Origin: Collinsella sp. zg1085
GTDB taxonomy: Bacteria; Actinomycetota; Coriobacteriia; Coriobacteriales; Coriobacteriaceae
Direction of reading: 5' to 3'
DNA: 64,000 nucleotides
Assembly (NCBI RefSeq): GCF_018889955.1
Contig: NZ_CP076545.1
Location: 124,001 to 188,000 of the forward strand
In this document: positions 7,604-21,528 of the stretch, piece by piece
Layout of the letters: each line of letters begins with the position of its first letter
Position numbering within the stretch: position 1 is the first letter of the stretch
Notes under the pieces: model-generated
The model's database searches: none
The model's input: the letters and a program-made list of their open reading frames with translations, nothing else
What the model was told of the DNA's origin: nothing
Program-made: the position numbers and the translations under genes

Positions 7604-8843
7604 CCTCGCTGAAGCGCTTTACGAGCTCTACCAGCATATCGACCATCTTTTCCAAAGACTCAACGGGGATAAACTCATGCACGCCATGCATGCAATATCC
7701 ACCGGTTGAAATGTTCGGACACGGCAGCCCTCTAAAACTAAGCTGCGCGCCATCGGTGCCACCACGAATAGGAAGTACGCGCGGCTCAATATCAATAGCC
7801 CTAAATGCCTCTTCGGCGCGGCTTATCAACTCAGGGCGCACACTCACGACCTCAGCCATGTTACGGTACTGCTGCTTTATTTCAACATGTACACGCTTAG
7901 TATCTGAGCCGGCATTGATAAACTCTGCTGCGCGGTTAATCAGGTCAATTTTTGCCGCAAACGCATCTGCACTATGGTCGCGAATGATATAGCGCGCTGT
8001 GGCGTGGCTCGCTGTTCCCGAAACTCCTTCGAGGTGAATAAACCCTTCGTACCCTTCGGTAGTTTCTGCACGCTGTGCTGGCGGAAGCAAGGCATGGAAA
8101 TCCGTAAACATGTTGAGCGCGTGAATCATGCGCCCTTTTGCATCGCCGGTATGAATTGAGCGCCCCTCAAAGCTGACGGTTGCTTCCGCCGCATTAAAGC
8201 ACTCCCATTCAAGCACGCCGATAGGTCCGCCATCTACGGTATAGGCATAGTCACAAGCAAAACGTTCAATATCAAGCAGCTCAGCGCCGTGTCCTATCTC
8301 CTCGTCTGGGCAAAAGCAGATGCCCAGCGGTGGATGCGGCAATTCAGGGTGCTGAGACAGGCGAGCAACCAAAGACATTATCTCTGCAACGCCAGCCTTA
8401 TCATCTGCACCCAAAAGTGTTGTACCATCGGTGCAAACAAGGTCTTTGCCAACCAGCTTATGCAGCTCAGGCAAGGTGTCATCAGATAGCGCAACAGGCA
8501 CCCCATTGACCTCACCACAAACTAAGTCCCCACCGGTATAGTGCACGATATGCGGCTTTACACCTTCGCCCAGCGCCTGCTCGGTGGTATCTATATGCGC
8601 AATAAGCCCCAAACGTGGCAGATGCTCAGCTCCAGGGCTTGCCGGAATATGAGCGGTAACGTAGGCATGTTCGCTCACCTCAACCTGCTCAGCGCCCAAT
8701 GACCGCAGCTCATCTGTCAGCATATGGGCGAGGTCAAACTGACATGCGGTCGATGGAACCTGATAAGAATGTTCATCGGATGAAGTTGTAAAAACCTGGA
8801 CATAGCGCAAAAAGCGCTTAAGTACATCGGATGAATTACTCAT
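7599..8843 (-). CDS. pepT: Peptidase T (tripeptide aminopeptidase)
   Basis: 414 residues, the usual PepT length. M20-family dizinc metallopeptidase that releases the N-terminal residue from tripeptides in the cytosol. Visible: zinc-binding AHIDT, LGADDKAG, catalytic/bridging PDEEIGHG, VDGG, and the C-terminal RGGTDGAQLSFRGLPCPN block with the final HGVHEF. AAGGAG six bases before the ATG sets the start. Transcribed divergently from the regulator at 8974 across 130 bp. Its TAA stop lies inside the outer repeat of element A, so the element reaches exactly to the coding end. A role in peptide nutrition of an asaccharolytic or weakly saccharolytic anaerobe is inference. Confidence 0.95.
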   Translation of the reverse strand: MSNSSDVLKRFLRYVQVFTTSSDEHSYQVPSTACQFDLAHMLTDELRSLGAEQVEVSEHAYVTAHIPASPGAEHLPRLGLIAHIDTTEQALGEGVKPHIVHYTGGDLVCGEVNGVPVALSDDTLPELHKLVGKDLVCTDGTTLLGADDKAGVAEIMSLVARLSQHPELPHPPLGICFCPDEEIGHGAELLDIERFACDYAYTVDGGPIGVLEWECFNAAEATVSFEGRSIHTGDAKGRMIHALNMFTDFHALLPPAQRAETTEGYEGFIHLEGVSGTASHATARYIIRDHSADAFAAKIDLINRAAEFINAGSDTKRVHVEIKQQYRNMAEVVSVRPELISRAEEAFRAIDIEPRVLPIRGGTDGAQLSFRGLPCPNISTGGYCMHGVHEFIPVESLEKMVDMLVELVKRFSEV

Positions 8844-8973
8844 ATGATGCTCCTTGCCAAAATTGAATCAGACTATGTCACTCTAGCATGGCTTTTTGTC
8901 TAAACGTATCGTCATGATTAAAAGCGCTGCAGCTGCGGTAGAATTTGAAAAAAACCAAAGGGGGTTTACACGC

Positions 8974-9399
8974 ATGGAAAACTTTGAAGCGTCCCAAGAA
9001 CGTCATTTAACCATGGCAAACGAGGACTATCTTGAGTGTATTGTCCGCATTGAAATAGAAGACGGTGAGACCGACGGCGTTCGCTCGGTGGATATTGCAA
9101 CGCGCCTGAACGTCTCTAAGGCTTCCGTTAACAAGGCGGTAACGGCGTTAAAAGCGCAGGGTATGGTCGAGCAGTCGCACTATGGCAAGGTTGTGCTTAC
9201 TGATGAAGGTCGAAGCCTCGGGCGCAAAGTTTGGCGCCGTCATCGCCTATTGCGAACCTTTCTCATGAAAGAGCTGGACGTTGCCTATGAACGCGCTGAT
9301 GCTGAGGCTTGCCTCATGGAGCATGCTCTTTCTGAGGACACCATGAAGCGCTGGTTGGCATATCTGGAAAAGCAAGGCATTACGGTTGTTGACGAGTAG
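8974..9399 (+). CDS. DtxR/MntR-family metal-dependent regulator
   Basis: 141 residues from the ATG at 8974, chosen because AAAGGGGG lies ten bases upstream; an in-frame ATG at 8896 has no ribosome site. N-terminal winged helix with the family opening (MANEDYLECIVRI), recognition helix LNVSKASVNKAVTALKAQG and wing HYGKVVLTDEG, then the dimerisation helix KVWRRHRLLRTFL. It ends soon after the dimerisation domain and lacks an SH3-like third domain, as in MntR rather than DtxR. Expected role: Mn- or Fe-responsive repressor. No metal transporter is adjacent, so its targets cannot be read here. A palindromic operator was not recognised in the 130-bp divergent region with pepT. Confidence 0.85.
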   Translation: MENFEASQERHLTMANEDYLECIVRIEIEDGETDGVRSVDIATRLNVSKASVNKAVTALKAQGMVEQSHYGKVVLTDEGRSLGRKVWRRHRLLRTFLMKELDVAYERADAEACLMEHALSEDTMKRWLAYLEKQGITVVDE

Positions 9400-9440
9400 T
9401 CTTTATATGCTCCGGCAGTAATTCAGATTGGCCTAGGCAT

Positions 9441-10838
9441 ATGAGTGTCATCATTCACTTTGGTACTGACGGATGGCGAGCCCGTACCGACGGTGATTTT
9501 ACCAACGAGCAGGTTATTAGAATTGCCGATGCGGTAGGCGGACTTTGGAGCCAGACGGGCCATAACCACGTCTACGTTGGCTTTGATACACGCCCGCAAG
9601 CTCATGAAATGGCTCATCTTGCAGCTGAGGTGCTCGCTGGATACGGCCTCACGGCAATTTTAAGCGACCGTGCTCTTCCAACGCCCATGTTGAGCTGGTC
9701 TTGCGCGCAAGACCCTCGCTCTGCAGGCGCGCTGATGGTTACTGGCTCGCATCATCCCATGGGCTATCTGGGCATTAAGCTGCGCAGCGCTGATGGTGGC
9801 GCTGTCGATGATGAGTTTTACCGCCGGCTTGAATCTCAAATTGCGCAAGACCCTAGCTCTGCACGTGGTATTCCCCAGGCGCATGACTTAACTCGTGCAT
9901 ATCTGGCTCATATTACTACTCTGGTTGATGTCAAGCGTATTGCAGCAGCGCAACTTTCTGCGATATGTGACCCTATGTATGGAGCCGCGCGGGGGTATTT
10001 GGCTCAAGTGCTGCGGGATTTGGGCGTGCAAGTAAGCGAAATTCACGCACAAGAAGAACCGGGCTGGGAAGATGTAAGACCAGAGCCCACAGAGCCTTGG
10101 GTTGATGATTGTGAACGTGCAGTTGTAGGACAAAAAACTAATATTGGTTTAGTTGTTGATGGCGATGCCGACCGCATGGGTGCAGTGGATAACAAAGGCC
10201 GCTTTATTAGCTCGCAGACAATTCTTGCCTTGCTTTTGCGGCATTTAGTAAAACATCGCAAACAACAGGGTCGTCTGGTTGTTAACTTGTCAACATCGAT
10301 GCTGCCGCGTCGCGTTGCTGCAGACCTTGGATGTCAGGTTACGGTTAAACCTATTGGCTTCAAATATATATGTGAGGAAATGCGCAAGGGCGATGTGCTA
10401 ATAGGCGGTGAGGAGGCCGGCGGCCTGGGTGTGCCTTTCCATTTATGTGAGCGCGATGCCATAGTGTGCAGTCTTTTATTAGTAGAGATGCTTGCGTGGG
10501 AGCAAAAGTCGCTCGCTGAGCTTATCGATGAGTTACAAACACAGTATGGCGCTATGAGCTATGCTCGCCGTGATTTACGCTTGCCGCCTGAGACTATCGA
10601 AATGCTTGAGACAAAGTTACCCGGTCTCAATCCTGCTCAAGTTGCAGGAAAGGTGCCTCAGCAGGTAAGTCATCTGGACGGACTGAGACTCGACTTTGAT
10701 AATGACGCTTGGCTGCTGTTGCGTCCAAGCGGAACCGAAGCCGTGGTACGAGTGTGTGCTGAGGCGCCCAATGTGCAAGAACGCGATGCTCTTCTCGACG
10801 CCGGGTCTGATATAGCGCGTGGCGCCCTTCTCTTATAG
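9441..10838 (+). CDS. Phosphoglucomutase/phosphomannomutase family protein
   Basis: 465 residues, four-domain alpha-D-phosphohexomutase. Landmarks in order: FGTDGWRA at 7-14; phosphoserine loop VTGSHHP with Ser103 (usual form TASHNP, so the loop is a variant); metal-binding DGDADR; sugar-binding GGEEAGGLG; phosphate-binding RPSGTEAVVRV near the C-terminus. It interconverts hexose 1- and 6-phosphates for cell-wall or glycogen precursors; the exact sugar cannot be told from the sequence. GlmM is a less likely alternative. It starts 41 bp after the regulator gene; the ribosome site (GGCCTAGG) is poor. Confidence 0.9.
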   Translation: MSVIIHFGTDGWRARTDGDFTNEQVIRIADAVGGLWSQTGHNHVYVGFDTRPQAHEMAHLAAEVLAGYGLTAILSDRALPTPMLSWSCAQDPRSAGALMVTGSHHPMGYLGIKLRSADGGAVDDEFYRRLESQIAQDPSSARGIPQAHDLTRAYLAHITTLVDVKRIAAAQLSAICDPMYGAARGYLAQVLRDLGVQVSEIHAQEEPGWEDVRPEPTEPWVDDCERAVVGQKTNIGLVVDGDADRMGAVDNKGRFISSQTILALLLRHLVKHRKQQGRLVVNLSTSMLPRRVAADLGCQVTVKPIGFKYICEEMRKGDVLIGGEEAGGLGVPFHLCERDAIVCSLLLVEMLAWEQKSLAELIDELQTQYGAMSYARRDLRLPPETIEMLETKLPGLNPAQVAGKVPQQVSHLDGLRLDFDNDAWLLLRPSGTEAVVRVCAEAPNVQERDALLDAGSDIARGALLL

Positions 10839-11304
10839 CCCCTATCGGTGAACGGTAGAAATATGGCGCCAAACGTAAACCATCCCCTATATATAGCCTC
10901 TACCCCTAACAACTAACCCCTCACTTATGTACAAACTGTGTACAGAAAAATCCTTCTCTTCAAAGACTTGAGAGTCTGGCAATATATCTCCTTGCCGCGC
11001 GGGACTCACGTGTTCTGAGCGAGCGGGTACCTTGAGAACCGGATACTGCGAAAGACACAGGTAAATACCTGTGTTTGACAGATGGAAATCAGATATACCA
11101 TTCAATATGGTAGCAGTGATGTGACCAAGTCAAGTGAAAAGGACAAGGACCGCTTCTTATATAAGAAGCAGGCCTCTATATTCCAATTCCTTCTTGAAAA
11201 CCAGATCAATATGCTTTCATAAACTCAAATGGAATCCGATCAGCGAATATGCTGGCCGGAACGAGCCTCGCGCTCATATAAGTCCTATCTCATAGGGCTC
11301 ATAT
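10839..11304 (+). promoter_or_regulatory. rRNA operon leader with 5' arm of the pre-16S processing stem
   Basis: No gene. 11027-11056 (GTACCTTGAGAACCGGATAC and on) is the reverse complement, with a few mismatches, of 12898-12932 behind 16S, giving the long stem cut by RNase III. A palindrome CTTCTTATATAAGAAG lies at about 11153-11168. The promoter must lie left of 11027; TTGAGA at 10968 has no -10 at proper spacing, so no promoter is called. Confidence 0.7.
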
Positions 11305-12813
<1,509 letters not shown>

Positions 12814-13158
12814 CTAGGGAGATACTTCTTCTAGGAAGAACATAATTTGATTTGATGGCGCGGAGGTAATAGTCGTTCCGGCTCTATCTGTTAAACAGTC
12901 TTTATCGCAGCATCCGGTTCCTGAGGGATACCTTCAGTGTACCTTGAGAGCCGCATAGCGAAATACGTATGAGTCAAATTTGACTCAGACACAATTCTTC
13001 TTAATGGAGATATAAGAGATACATCCAATCTGCAATAGATTTTATGTAAGAAGCATCTAATACGATCGCAAGAAGATAGATTATCTTCTCATCGTGGTAT
13101 GCGACACCCAAGAGTTTACAATTACTCATGAATATACATGTTAGCATCTCGCTTCTAA
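12814..13158 (+). other. 16S-23S spacer without tRNA genes
   Basis: 345 bp. Holds the 3' arm of the pre-16S stem (12898-12932) and the 5' arm of the pre-23S stem (12938-12973, pairs with 16224-16262). No tRNA-Ile or tRNA-Ala can be folded from it: there is no T-loop (GGTTCGANTCC) motif. Confidence 0.85.
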
Positions 13159-16147
<2,989 letters not shown>

Positions 16148-16223
16148 TTAGACGAGATGCATATACACATGTACTCGGTGTCGCTAAGAACTTCTTCTCT
16201 TATGGTCTTGGTCTAAATCACAC

Positions 16224-16262
16224 CTCATACGTATAAAATCGCTGTGTGGCCCTCAGGGTACA
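16224..16262 (+). other. 3' arm of the pre-23S processing stem
   Basis: CTCATACGTA...TCGCTGTGTGGC...GGTACA is nearly the reverse complement of 12938-12973. The pair closes the 23S precursor for RNase III and lies in the 23S-5S spacer. Confidence 0.7.
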
Positions 16263-16295
16263 TATATCTCTCAAGGTGGGTGAGTGTCGCCCACC

Positions 16296-16412
16296 GGTCA
16301 GCGGCTATGGCGGGCGGGGTACGCCCGGTCCCATTCCGAACCCGGAAGCTAAGCCGCCGAGCGCCGATGGTACTGCGGAGTAAGTCCGTGGGAGAGCAGG
16401 GCGCCGCTGACC
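16296..16412 (+). rRNA. rrf: 5S ribosomal RNA
   Basis: About 117 nt. GGTCAGCGGCTATGGCGGGC at the 5' end pairs with GCCGCTGACC at the 3' end; the loop CCCATTCCGAACCCGGAAGC is the conserved 5S core. Third gene of the 16S-23S-5S operon. Confidence 0.95.
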
Positions 16413-16430
16413 GGTGGACGACACTTTTTT
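16403..16430 (+). terminator. rRNA operon terminator built on the 5S precursor stem
   Basis: The 5S closing helix extends outwards: AGTGTCGCCCACCGGTCAGC (16283-16302) pairs with GCTGACCGGTGGACGACACT with one bulge, directly followed by six T (16425-16430). The processing stem and terminator are the same structure. Confidence 0.75.
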
Positions 16431-16660
16431 GTTAGCTGGACAGGGTGCTCGGCTGTCTTGTTGTGGCAGTGCTCGCAGCTTGGTTGCGGGAGTTTGTGTT
16501 AGCTGGGCAGGGCACTTGGTCGTGGCAGTGCCAGCGCTTGCGTTGCGGAGTACCGCAAGCGCTCCTGAGCTGTTGTGGGCGGTGACGTTATTGTTAGATG
16601 GACGAGCTGTTCGGCTGGGGCAGTGTTATTGCAGCTCGGTGGGCGTGTTGCTCAGGTTTA
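16431..16660. repeat. Three degenerate repeats after the rRNA operon
   Basis: Imperfect units open with GTTAGCTGGACAGGGTGCTC at 16431, with TTAGCTGGGCAGGGCACTTG at about 16499 and TTAGATGGACGAGCTG at about 16593; each carries a copy of (GT)GGCAGTG. A perfect hairpin (AGCGCTTGCG / CGCAAGCGCT) lies at about 16533-16564. No gene; frames through it have no start signal. The rest of the gap to 16858 shows nothing recognisable. Confidence 0.5.
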
Positions 16661-16858
16661 ATTAAGATGCATGTAATTTCACTTGTGGATTGAAGAATTA
16701 GTTTGTATTTATTTTATCTCGGGCTTCTTAAGTTTAGCCTATTTTTGAGCGTTTTCTAATCATAGGTATAGAGCAAGTTAGCAGGTAGCAATACTAATAA
16801 TCGGCGCATATGTAAATATTGTAAACAATTGTGATTGTTCGTGTTGATTTTAAGTGTC

Positions 16859-16867
16859 GGGGGGGGG
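16859..16867 (+). promoter_or_regulatory. G9 tract at the -35 position of the surface-protein promoter
   Basis: Nine G, followed 13 bp later by the extended -10 TGCTATATA (16881-16889). With a 17-bp spacer the -35 hexamer would fall on 16861-16866, inside the tract. Slipped-strand length changes would alter promoter strength, as in known G-tract promoters of other bacteria. Confidence 0.5.
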
Positions 16868-16951
16868 CTTCCGAGTTTTCTGCTATATATGTATGTCCAC
16901 CCTTGCTGTGCGAGGGCAATTTTGTGTGCATCTAGTTAGTAAGGAGGCGCC

Positions 16952-19198
16952 ATGAAAAAACAGGTGCCCGTAAGTGTGCTCATGAGCGCTGCTCTTGTAG
17001 CTTCAAATCCAGCATTTGTGCTTGCTCGTGAGGCTGAGAATGCGTCTGCTCCTCAGCCGGTTGCAGAGGCTCCAGCTGCTGCAGATTCAAATTCCAGCAC
17101 GAGCGCCGATGCGACTTCTACAACCTCGTCGGCACCAACCGGTGATTCGGCAGATACAACAGCCGACGGAGACAGTGCAGATGTTGCTCACGTTGTTCCA
17201 GCTTCTCCCGATGAGGGTACGACAACAGAGAATGGCGAGAACGCTGCTCCAACTGCTCCTGTGTCTTATGAGGGTACCGTAACCTTTGTTGGACAATGGA
17301 CAAATGAGTCACGTGCGATGCAGAACACAACTAAAGAGTTTCATGCTGAAAACGATAAGTTGGGCACGGCTCTTGCTAATGGCGGTTTGTATCGAGGTAT
17401 AGCCAAGACCTTCCTTGGCTGGTCTGATAAAGAGCCTAAGGCTGATGGTTCTATTGCAGAGGGTGCGCGTCTTTATTCGGCAGAAGATACGGTTAAAACC
17501 GCATTTCCTAATGGCATTCCTGCTGATGCCAAATTATATGGCGTTTATTACAGCTTAAATAACCCAAAGGCTTCATTCCCTGATGATAAGTTTAAAATGG
17601 GTACTGATTTACTTGGGGGTCTTGGAAAAATCAGCACTGGAATTGCGAAAAGCAATGTCATTATTGAATCGGCCGACCACGAAGGCGTGCTGCCCAATAC
17701 AACAAATCATTCTGCCTCTAGTGCACAAGGTGAGTCAGTAGATAATAAACCTTCTCGCTTTGAGACAAAGATTATCGATGTATATGATGCAAACAAAGAT
17801 GATGTAGAGAAAATCAATGAGGTTGTGCTTCGTTCTCACTTTACGATGAACAACGAAGTTGCCATGCTGGTGTATAAAAACCCAGTCGTTGGCTATGGTG
17901 ATTCAAACATAGACACAAATCGTGTTTTAAGCCGTAACTATAACCCCAAGTTTGCAGTAGAAAATGGCTTTAGCAATGCGGCAGGCGCCAAAGATTATAC
18001 GTACGTAGACCTGCGTGCTAACTTTGAGGAGGGTATTACCCTTCCTGAGAATTTGCACATGGAGTTCTCAGGCTATTCTTGGCGCCCACTTTTTGTTATG
18101 AATGAAAACCACGAGAAGCTTGAAGTGTTTAACCCTGCGAACGATGCATCGCTGGGCAGTGGACAGGACGCTTTCAAAACCCTTGTCAGCAAAACTAACC
18201 CTGCTGTTCGTTTTGGTGTTAAAACCAACGGTGCAAAATCAGTTATTATTCGCTGCATTTTGCGCTATACCAATGATGAACGCATTGCAGAGTCTGATGT
18301 AGTACGTGATGGTGATAAGTCTATTGCAGAGACCATCTTGAGCCCTATGACGCTTCGTAGCATCTCAACTGTTGACCTTAAGAAGGAACGCACTGATTTA
18401 GCAGAAGATGCAACTGCACTCAATAGTCGTGCAATTCAAATTAAGAATGCAAAAGCAAAAGAACTTGTGGAGCTTAAGAAGACACTTGCAATTGATGGTG
18501 TTGTTTCTGGTTATGCATTCGCTGATAGTGGATATAAGGTTTCGCTTTTTGGATTATCACTTCCTGTAAAATCAGAACAGCCTATTGGTCCTTTTGCCTC
18601 TAATGTTTTACGTTTGGGCTATATAAGCTATAAGGCTGATTATGAGTATGTCAGCGGAACGCCTGGTAAGGAATTGCCAGAAGGTATTGTTGCGCTTACT
18701 CCTACGCCCTATACCGACCTTGCAACAGGTGATGAGGTGCCGCACGGAACTCCGGGCGAGGATGTAATTCACGTCGAAGGTGGTACGTGGAAGTTTACCT
18801 CTTGGTATAAGGGCAGCGTTTCAGAAGCGAATAAGCTAACCACTCTGAAGTCTACGATTGAGCACTCTGACCTTCACTTCGTTGGCGTTTGGGTCTTTGA
18901 GGAAGACGCTCCTCAGCCTCAGCCTCAGCCTGAGCCTCAACCACAGCCTCAGCCTCAACCACAGCCTGAACCGCAACCACAACCGCAGCCCCAGCCGGAA
19001 CCAAAGCCGCAGCCGCAGCCTGAGATGAAGGACGAAGCAGCGGTTACAAAGACCAAGACAGTTAAGAAGATTAAAAAGGTTAAGAAACAGCTTCCGCAAA
19101 CCTCAGATGCTGGTATTATTGCAAGTGTTGCTACGGTAGTTGCAGGCAGTGTAGCTACTATGGCTGGCGTTGTTACACGTCGTAAGCGCAAGCAGTAA
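16952..19198 (+). CDS. Sortase-anchored surface protein with Pro-Gln-rich wall spanner
   Basis: 748 residues. AAGGAGGCGCC precedes the ATG. Signal peptide about 1-25 (MKKQVPVSVLM...FVLA), then an Ala/Ser/Thr-rich low-complexity stretch to about 95. The body (about 100-640) is a beta-rich adhesin-like region; the segment around GGTWKFTSWYKG and FVGVWVFEE resembles a SHIRT/MucBP-like repeat module. Next a (PQ/PE)n spacer of about 40 residues, a Lys-rich stretch, and the sorting signal LPQTS, a hydrophobic helix and RRKRKQ. LPQTS departs from LPXTG at the last position. Expected to be covalently linked to the cell wall. Alone in its transcription unit; preceded by the G9 tract and a 5' leader of about 55 bp. 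Ligand unknown. Confidence 0.88.
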   Translation: MKKQVPVSVLMSAALVASNPAFVLAREAENASAPQPVAEAPAAADSNSSTSADATSTTSSAPTGDSADTTADGDSADVAHVVPASPDEGTTTENGENAAPTAPVSYEGTVTFVGQWTNESRAMQNTTKEFHAENDKLGTALANGGLYRGIAKTFLGWSDKEPKADGSIAEGARLYSAEDTVKTAFPNGIPADAKLYGVYYSLNNPKASFPDDKFKMGTDLLGGLGKISTGIAKSNVIIESADHEGVLPNTTNHSASSAQGESVDNKPSRFETKIIDVYDANKDDVEKINEVVLRSHFTMNNEVAMLVYKNPVVGYGDSNIDTNRVLSRNYNPKFAVENGFSNAAGAKDYTYVDLRANFEEGITLPENLHMEFSGYSWRPLFVMNENHEKLEVFNPANDASLGSGQDAFKTLVSKTNPAVRFGVKTNGAKSVIIRCILRYTNDERIAESDVVRDGDKSIAETILSPMTLRSISTVDLKKERTDLAEDATALNSRAIQIKNAKAKELVELKKTLAIDGVVSGYAFADSGYKVSLFGLSLPVKSEQPIGPFASNVLRLGYISYKADYEYVSGTPGKELPEGIVALTPTPYTDLATGDEVPHGTPGEDVIHVEGGTWKFTSWYKGSVSEANKLTTLKSTIEHSDLHFVGVWVFEEDAPQPQPQPEPQPQPQPQPQPEPQPQPQPQPEPKPQPQPEMKDEAAVTKTKTVKKIKKVKKQLPQTSDAGIIASVATVVAGSVATMAGVVTRRKRKQ

Positions 19199-19249
19199 AA
19201 CGCTCTGATTGCTTAAGAGGCAGGAGATTTTCTCCGCAAGCTCAATGTG

Positions 19250-19280
19250 AGGACCCTCGAGTTTCGGGGGTCCTTCATTC
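19250..19280 (+). terminator. Probable terminator of the surface-protein gene
   Basis: AGGACCC (19250-19256) pairs with GGGTCCT (19268-19274), followed by a moderately T-rich TCATTCTATT. Located 50 bp after the stop codon. Confidence 0.6.
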
Positions 19281-19379
19281 TATTGAGACCTTGTTTTGCA
19301 TATCGATTTAGGTGTGAGGCGCTCAGTTGATGGGCTTTCCGTCATAATAGGTATATCTATGTTGATAAGGAGGTGAGCG

Positions 19380-19937
19380 GTGGTTACAGCAGGAATTGGC
19401 GTAGATATTGTTGAGATTGCCCGTATGGAGTCAATCATGCATCGAACGCCGCGCTTTCTTACGCGCGTTTTTACCGAGCAAGAGCGTAGCTATTGTGAGA
19501 CAAGCAGCCGACCAGCCGCTCATTATGCGTGCCGATTTGCTGCACGTGAAGCTGTTCTAAAAGCGCTTGGTACAGGTTTTTCTCAAGGTATTAGCTTTGC
19601 TGATGTTTCGGTTGAACACGATGCACACGGGCGTCCGCAGGTGTTGTTGCGTGGGCAAGCACAAGAAATTGCCGCTCGCCAAGGTATTACCGAGATTGCT
19701 CTATCGCTTTCATTTACCGGTGAATATGCCGTTGCAAATGCTTTGGCTATTACCAGTGCCGTACAGCCACAATCCAAAGAACCTGTAGAAGATGAACGTA
19801 CCGTTATTGCGCGTTCATTTAAGGAAGTTCGTTCACTCATTGATGAGCTTGATTCTTCCTCGCGTGATAAGCTCACTGAATATACGTCACCCGTAGACTT
19901 AAGCGAACAGGAGCATGGCAATGAGACCCGTTCTTGA
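19380..19937 (+). CDS. acpS: Holo-[acyl-carrier-protein] synthase with C-terminal extension
   Basis: GTG start at 19380 behind AAGGAGGTGAGCG. The first 125 residues are a complete AcpS: GIGVDIVEI with the Mg-binding Asp9, FTEQERSYC, and RFAAREAVLKALGTG with the second metal ligand. It transfers 4'-phosphopantetheine from CoA to the acyl carrier protein. The family is usually near 120-130 residues; here about 55 more residues follow (acidic, Ser-rich, no known domain), so the 185-residue protein is longer than usual. Its end overlaps the next gene by 23 bp. First gene of an operon of six reaching to 26311. Confidence 0.93.
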   Translation: MVTAGIGVDIVEIARMESIMHRTPRFLTRVFTEQERSYCETSSRPAAHYACRFAAREAVLKALGTGFSQGISFADVSVEHDAHGRPQVLLRGQAQEIAARQGITEIALSLSFTGEYAVANALAITSAVQPQSKEPVEDERTVIARSFKEVRSLIDELDSSSRDKLTEYTSPVDLSEQEHGNETRS

Positions 19938-21528
19938 TACCGACGCGATTCGGCGGCTTGAAGACATCATTGAAAAAGAGGGGACTTCACGCGCAGAGCT
20001 TATGGAGCTTGCGGGTGAGTTTGTTGCCTCTGTGGCGCTTGAGTACAAGCCAAAGCGCGTTGTGGCACTGGCTGGCTTCGGCAATAACGGCGGGGACGCT
20101 TGGGTTGCGGCAGATATATTGCAACATAAGGGCGTGCATGTTGATGTTGTAACACCCGTTGAGCCTGACGAAATTCCTGCTGCTCTTGCGCGTCATGTTG
20201 CACGACGAAGCGCCGGTCGTGACGTTGCTATAACGGTGGGGCCATCAAAAGACGAGCTGGCTGAGCTGCTTGATAGCGCCGATGTCATTATAGATGCTAT
20301 GCTGGGAATTGGCTTTCATGGCACGGTTCGAGCTCCCTTTACCATTTGGATTCCCACAGTAAATGCTGCATCGGCACCGGTTGTGTCAGTTGATGTACCT
20401 TCAGGTCTTAATGTTGAGACGGGTATTGCGTCTGATGCCTGCATACATGCAGATATTACTGCTACCTTGCTTGCTGAAAAAATTGGTTTGTTTAGTGCTG
20501 GCGGTCCTGGTTGCGCAGGTGAGATTAGATGCGGGTCGTTGTATGCTCAGATTGCGGACGCGCTAACTGAGGTAGATAAGGCAGCCGAGTTTGTTGAACC
20601 GGCTGATTTGGCGCCCTGCTTGCAAGACATTCCGCCGCATGTTGATAAATATGCACGTGGTTCGGTGTTGGTGGTAGCGGGGTCCTCGGCGTATCCGGGA
20701 GCGGCAATGCTGGCAGCACAGGCAGCAGCCCGTGCTGGCGCAGGTTATGTAGCTGTTGCTACGCCAGAGACCTGTGCAAACCTCATTCGTATGGCGCTGC
20801 CATCGATACCTGTTATTGCGGTTCCGGCTGATGCGCGTGGCTCATTTGGGGCAGCAGCAAAGTCGGTTATCAGTGAAATTGCCGAGAAATATGACTGCGT
20901 GCTCTGCGGTCCTGGAATAACTACAGCAGCTGGTTCTGCCGGCATTGTAACAATGCTCCTTGAGATGAATGTGCCGCTTATTTTAGATGCTGATGCCCTC
21001 AATTGTCTCTCACGAGTTACGATTGATGGGCTTGATAGCCTTCCTGAGGTGTATCGCCGTGAAGCACCTCTTCTGTTGACCCCGCATTATCGAGAGCTTG
21101 CACGCTTGGTATCTGAGGGCGATGTTCATGATTTGGTGAGTTCTATTCAGGCAGCTCAAAAGATTTTGTGGGCAGCTGGTTCGAGTAATATGGCTATTGT
21201 GGCAAAAGGTCCTACAACCGCTGTTGTGGGTGTTGAGCAGGTGTTTATTCCGCAGGCAGGTCCGGTTGCGCTGGCAACAGCGGGCTCAGGCGATGTGCTT
21301 GCGGGCATTTTGGCGGGCATAGTGGCAACACTTCAAGATGAGCCAGAGAGCTGGGAACTTCTTGCGTCGTATGCGGTTACCATTCACTCTCAAACGGGCT
21401 ATCTAGCGGCATCTACCTATGGTTCTCGAAGCGTTATGGCAAGTGATTTGCCAGATTTGATAGGTCCAGCATTGCAACTTGTTGAAGACGAAGTACTTGA
21501 AGCGCTTGCACGTGGAAAGGAGGCATAA
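19915..21528 (+). CDS. nnr: Bifunctional NAD(P)H-hydrate epimerase / dehydratase
   Basis: 537 residues. N-terminal YjeF_N epimerase (about 1-215) with GFGNNGGDAW, DAMLGIGFHG and DVPSGLN; C-terminal ribokinase-like ADP-dependent dehydratase (about 235-530) with KYARGSVLVVAGSSAYPGAA, CGPGI, DADALN, LLTPHYRELARL and the catalytic TAGSGDVLAG loop. The two activities repair hydrated NADH/NADPH: one interconverts the R and S epimers, the other dehydrates the S form. The start ATGGCAATG lies within acpS, behind AACAGGAGC; the TAA overlaps the ATG of alr by one base. Pairing with acpS and alr is common in Gram-positive genomes. Confidence 0.95.
   Translation: MAMRPVLDTDAIRRLEDIIEKEGTSRAELMELAGEFVASVALEYKPKRVVALAGFGNNGGDAWVAADILQHKGVHVDVVTPVEPDEIPAALARHVARRSAGRDVAITVGPSKDELAELLDSADVIIDAMLGIGFHGTVRAPFTIWIPTVNAASAPVVSVDVPSGLNVETGIASDACIHADITATLLAEKIGLFSAGGPGCAGEIRCGSLYAQIADALTEVDKAAEFVEPADLAPCLQDIPPHVDKYARGSVLVVAGSSAYPGAAMLAAQAAARAGAGYVAVATPETCANLIRMALPSIPVIAVPADARGSFGAAAKSVISEIAEKYDCVLCGPGITTAAGSAGIVTMLLEMNVPLILDADALNCLSRVTIDGLDSLPEVYRREAPLLLTPHYRELARLVSEGDVHDLVSSIQAAQKILWAAGSSNMAIVAKGPTTAVVGVEQVFIPQAGPVALATAGSGDVLAGILAGIVATLQDEPESWELLASYAVTIHSQTGYLAASTYGSRSVMASDLPDLIGPALQLVEDEVLEALARGKEA

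Noticed and set aside
11075-11103. TTGACA at 11075 as the rRNA promoter
   Set aside because: It lies inside the leader, after the 5' arm of the pre-16S stem, and has no -10 at correct spacing.
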